Below, piece after piece: positions 61,837-64,000 of a stretch of 64,000 nucleotides of DNA. Made by a program: the position numbers and the translations under genes. Origin of the DNA: Bullera alba (Eukaryota > Basidiomycota > Tremellomycetes > Tremellales > Bulleraceae); contig BCIX01000002.1 in the NCBI GenBank assembly GCA_001600095.1, positions 1,674,001-1,738,000 of the forward strand, written 5' to 3'. The stretch's first letter is position 1, and the number at the start of each line of letters is the position of its first letter. The notes beneath the pieces are model-generated. The model searched no databases, had not been told where the DNA came from, and saw only the letters and a program-made list of their open reading frames with translations.

Positions 61837-63972
61837 ATGAGCTCTGGCATGACCCAGGGCTCGCAGCCTGCAAACTCTGGCACTCGCAAAAGGAGGAGGC
61901 TGTCGCGAAGTGAGTCCTCGGCTGAGTTTCCCGAGCCCTCGGGCTTGACCGAAGAGCTCGAATGGTACATCACTCTGCTCGACAGCCACATCAGAGACGC
62001 TGCAGCACACGTCCAAGGTTATTCAGAGGAGAAGTCTATATCGATCAAAACCCGACATGGGCCGACTATCCTCCTCCCCCTTCACTCCACCTGGTCTACA
62101 GCTGAGAAAGAAGCATTTTTCGCTTCACTCAGTCGTCGCAGTCGACTTCGACCGGATCTCGTAGCAGAGGACACGGGCAAGACCGAGAGCGAGGTGGTCG
62201 ACTATATAGCCACCTTGAGGCAGGGCGCGGATGCCATCAGGAGGACCGACGGAATGACACCTGGGAACAGGGACCGCTCGACTAGGTGGGATTCTGCTCG
62301 AAGATGGGTTGACGGAAGATCTCCTTCGGCCATCCAAGTGGACGAAGAGTGGATAGACCAGGAAGAGGCGTTGGCGGAGCAAGTCTTGAGCCTAGAGAAG
62401 GAGGCGCTCGACAAGATCTTCGAGGTGAATCAGCAGGAACATCGTCGAGTGTCCATAAAGGCGGTCAAGAAGCAAGCTAGAAAAGAAGGCAGGAGGTCGG
62501 CACCGGATGTCGAAGCAGAGTCAAAGTTGTTGGACAAGCAAGAGGCGCTACATCGCTGGGGCCGAGAAATCGATTCATCCAAATTGTCACTCCTCCACGC
62601 GGCGTTACGACCCTTGTTCCTTCGGTCCTATGGCGCATCAGCGGACTCGACCGAGGATGTCGCAGAGCATCTATCTCTGAGCCATCGATTTCCACGGAAC
62701 GAGATAGCAGAAGAGTTGCAGGAAATTGAGGCCATATCCGTGATTCCGTTCAAAGAGAGGTCGAAGGAGCAGAGAACTTTGTTCCGGACGATGGTTAATA
62801 GGAAGAAGAACCGGGAAAAGTATCGGTTGAAGCAGTTGCTCGAGGAGGGAATGACCCAGAAGGAGATTGACGATCTGGGTGGGCCCGATGCCATAATCGA
62901 GGGTCGCAAGAAGGGGTCTGATGGACCCCGAAAGAAGACAAAGTCGTCAGACTCGCCAAAGGTCGATCTAGAAGAGGAGGGCTTGTTGAATCTGTCCAAG
63001 CTGGGAGGCGATGTGCTAGCCGCAAAGCGAGGATGGGACGTATTCAACTTTCAGAAGATCCCCTCGTTGACAGCGTGAGTTGTCAGCGATCGATGCTCTT
63101 CGAGTGACGCTGACATCCGTAGCTCTCTCACGGGTCATGAATCTAGCCTCTCGTTCGAAATGTTCGACACTCTGCGCGAAGAACTCCTCGCCTACCTCGT
63201 CCCGCTCGTCCTCCACGTGATCACCATTGCGGAAGCGTCGTCGGAACAAGATGCAAGCGATGAAGTCACTCAACAGCACGTCCAACAAGTTTGCGCTCTG
63301 CGCGGGGAGGCCCCTCGTCTAGCTCGGAGTGAGATGCTTCACAGGGCGTCGGATGGGGCGTTCAGCATACCCAATCATGAGGCAGTGGACAAGTATCTCG
63401 GATCGACAGCCCAACCCCCGAACACGCTTGCCTGGAGCTCAATGTCGTTGTTAGGAGGACTTGACCAGGGGGAGGATGAGGAGGATGAAGATGATGCTGA
63501 GACGGATGAGGAGGAAGACGAGGAAGACGAGGCCCTTGATGCCGCCATGGAGAGGATGGACGCGGCGAACGACGCTCTGGATGAGCTTCGATTGCGCCGC
63601 CAGAACGACACAACTCAAGATGCCGATTTGGCAGAAGCCAGTGACGCTGTCACTGCAGCCACTTCGGGTAAGTCCACGCTGAGGCAATGTGTACTGACAC
63701 GACCAGAATACCACCAGTTACAGCTTGCTACGAACAGAGCTCGGGTCAAGAGGAACTCGCTCAAGCACCGATCTGCAAAATGGACCAGCACACGTCTACG
63801 TATACAAGGCGGCCAGCTGCGCGCTGGCAAGAGCCGTGCTGTCATTCTCGACTCTGATAGCGAGGAAGTAGATCTGGGGTCTGAAGGCGGAGCGGGCGAT
63901 AAGACCGTCGACGATTCGGACGAGTCAGAGGACGCAGACGAAGGGAGATCTGGGGTCGATGACGAGGATTAG
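61837..63972 (+). CDS. RRN5: Rrn5-like RNA polymerase I upstream activation factor
   Basis: Two main exons, with an intron after SLTA at about 63077-63121, giving about 690 aa. A SANT/Myb-like domain near residues 75-120 (STWSTAEKEAFFASLSRRSRLRPDLVA) and SEVVDYIATLRQG match the fungal Rrn5 family, a histone-fold/SANT subunit of the UAF at rDNA promoters. A long charged helical region follows, then a conserved block (LREELLAYLVPLVLHVI) and strongly acidic tracts (GEDEEDEDD, TDEEEDEEDEA). The C-terminus is again acidic (SDESEDADE). The role in Pol I transcription is inferred from the family. The start is the first good ATG (MSSGMTQGSQ); the promoter is 207 bp, shared with the preceding minus-strand gene. 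Confidence 0.72.
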
Positions 63973-64000
63973 ACGAGTAACGATTAGCAGCTACTTAGGT

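Overview
The window is nuclear DNA of a basidiomycete yeast, most likely of the Tremellales (Cryptococcus/Kwoniella/Tremella type). Genes are compact and alternate between strands. Most are cut by many short introns of about 45-60 nt, with GTGAGT-like donors, CTGAC/CTAAC branch points and CAG/TAG acceptors. Proteins resemble basidiomycete families throughout. Reading frames had to be stitched across introns by eye, so internal exon borders are less certain than gene identities. Identities come from remembered family motifs; no database search was possible.

Layout. 1-8134 (+): all but the N-terminus of the TOR kinase. 8685-11467 (+): two tandem RNase III-like/dsRBD paralogs, the first carrying a long fold-back hairpin inside its coding sequence. 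11744-16661: GEM1 (Miro GTPase, -) and UGO1 (carrier-like fusion factor, +) head to head. 16720-19851 (-): 5'-nucleotidase-type phosphoesterase. 20389-24856: MFS sugar transporter (-) and myo-inositol oxygenase (+) sharing a 1.2-kb promoter. 26487-33778: PTR2-type peptide transporter (+), a small unrecognised gene (+), secreted alpha-carbonic anhydrase (-) and aldehyde dehydrogenase (-). 34327-36197 (+): RED/IK-like splicing factor. 36323-42931 (all -): NPC2/ML-like secreted protein, a small 8-cysteine protein, a Plm2/Tos4-like FHA factor and a membrane protein with a Kre9-like ectodomain. 43661-46214: biotin synthase (-) and a five-exon Yippee zinc protein (+). 46342-52326 (-): long coiled-coil golgin-like protein and three unrecognised proteins. 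52488-56307 (-): mitochondrial ABC1-family kinase and GPALPP protein. 56480-63972: p97 cofactor SHP1/p47 (+), TIM44 (-), an unrecognised membrane protein (-) and an Rrn5-like Pol I factor (+).

How it fits together. The window is mostly housekeeping, with a mitochondrial flavour: GEM1, UGO1, the ABC1 kinase and TIM44 all act at mitochondrial membranes, and biotin synthase is also mitochondrial in fungi. The central block deals with nutrient uptake and oxidation (sugar, inositol, peptides, aldehydes, CO2). I saw no transposon, CRISPR array, tRNA or rRNA gene.

The most unusual element is the roughly 70-bp near-perfect inverted repeat inside the first RNase III-like gene. Its paralog next door lacks it, and both proteins have substitutions at a catalytic acidic position. 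It suggests an RNase III family mRNA that carries its own double-stranded RNA.
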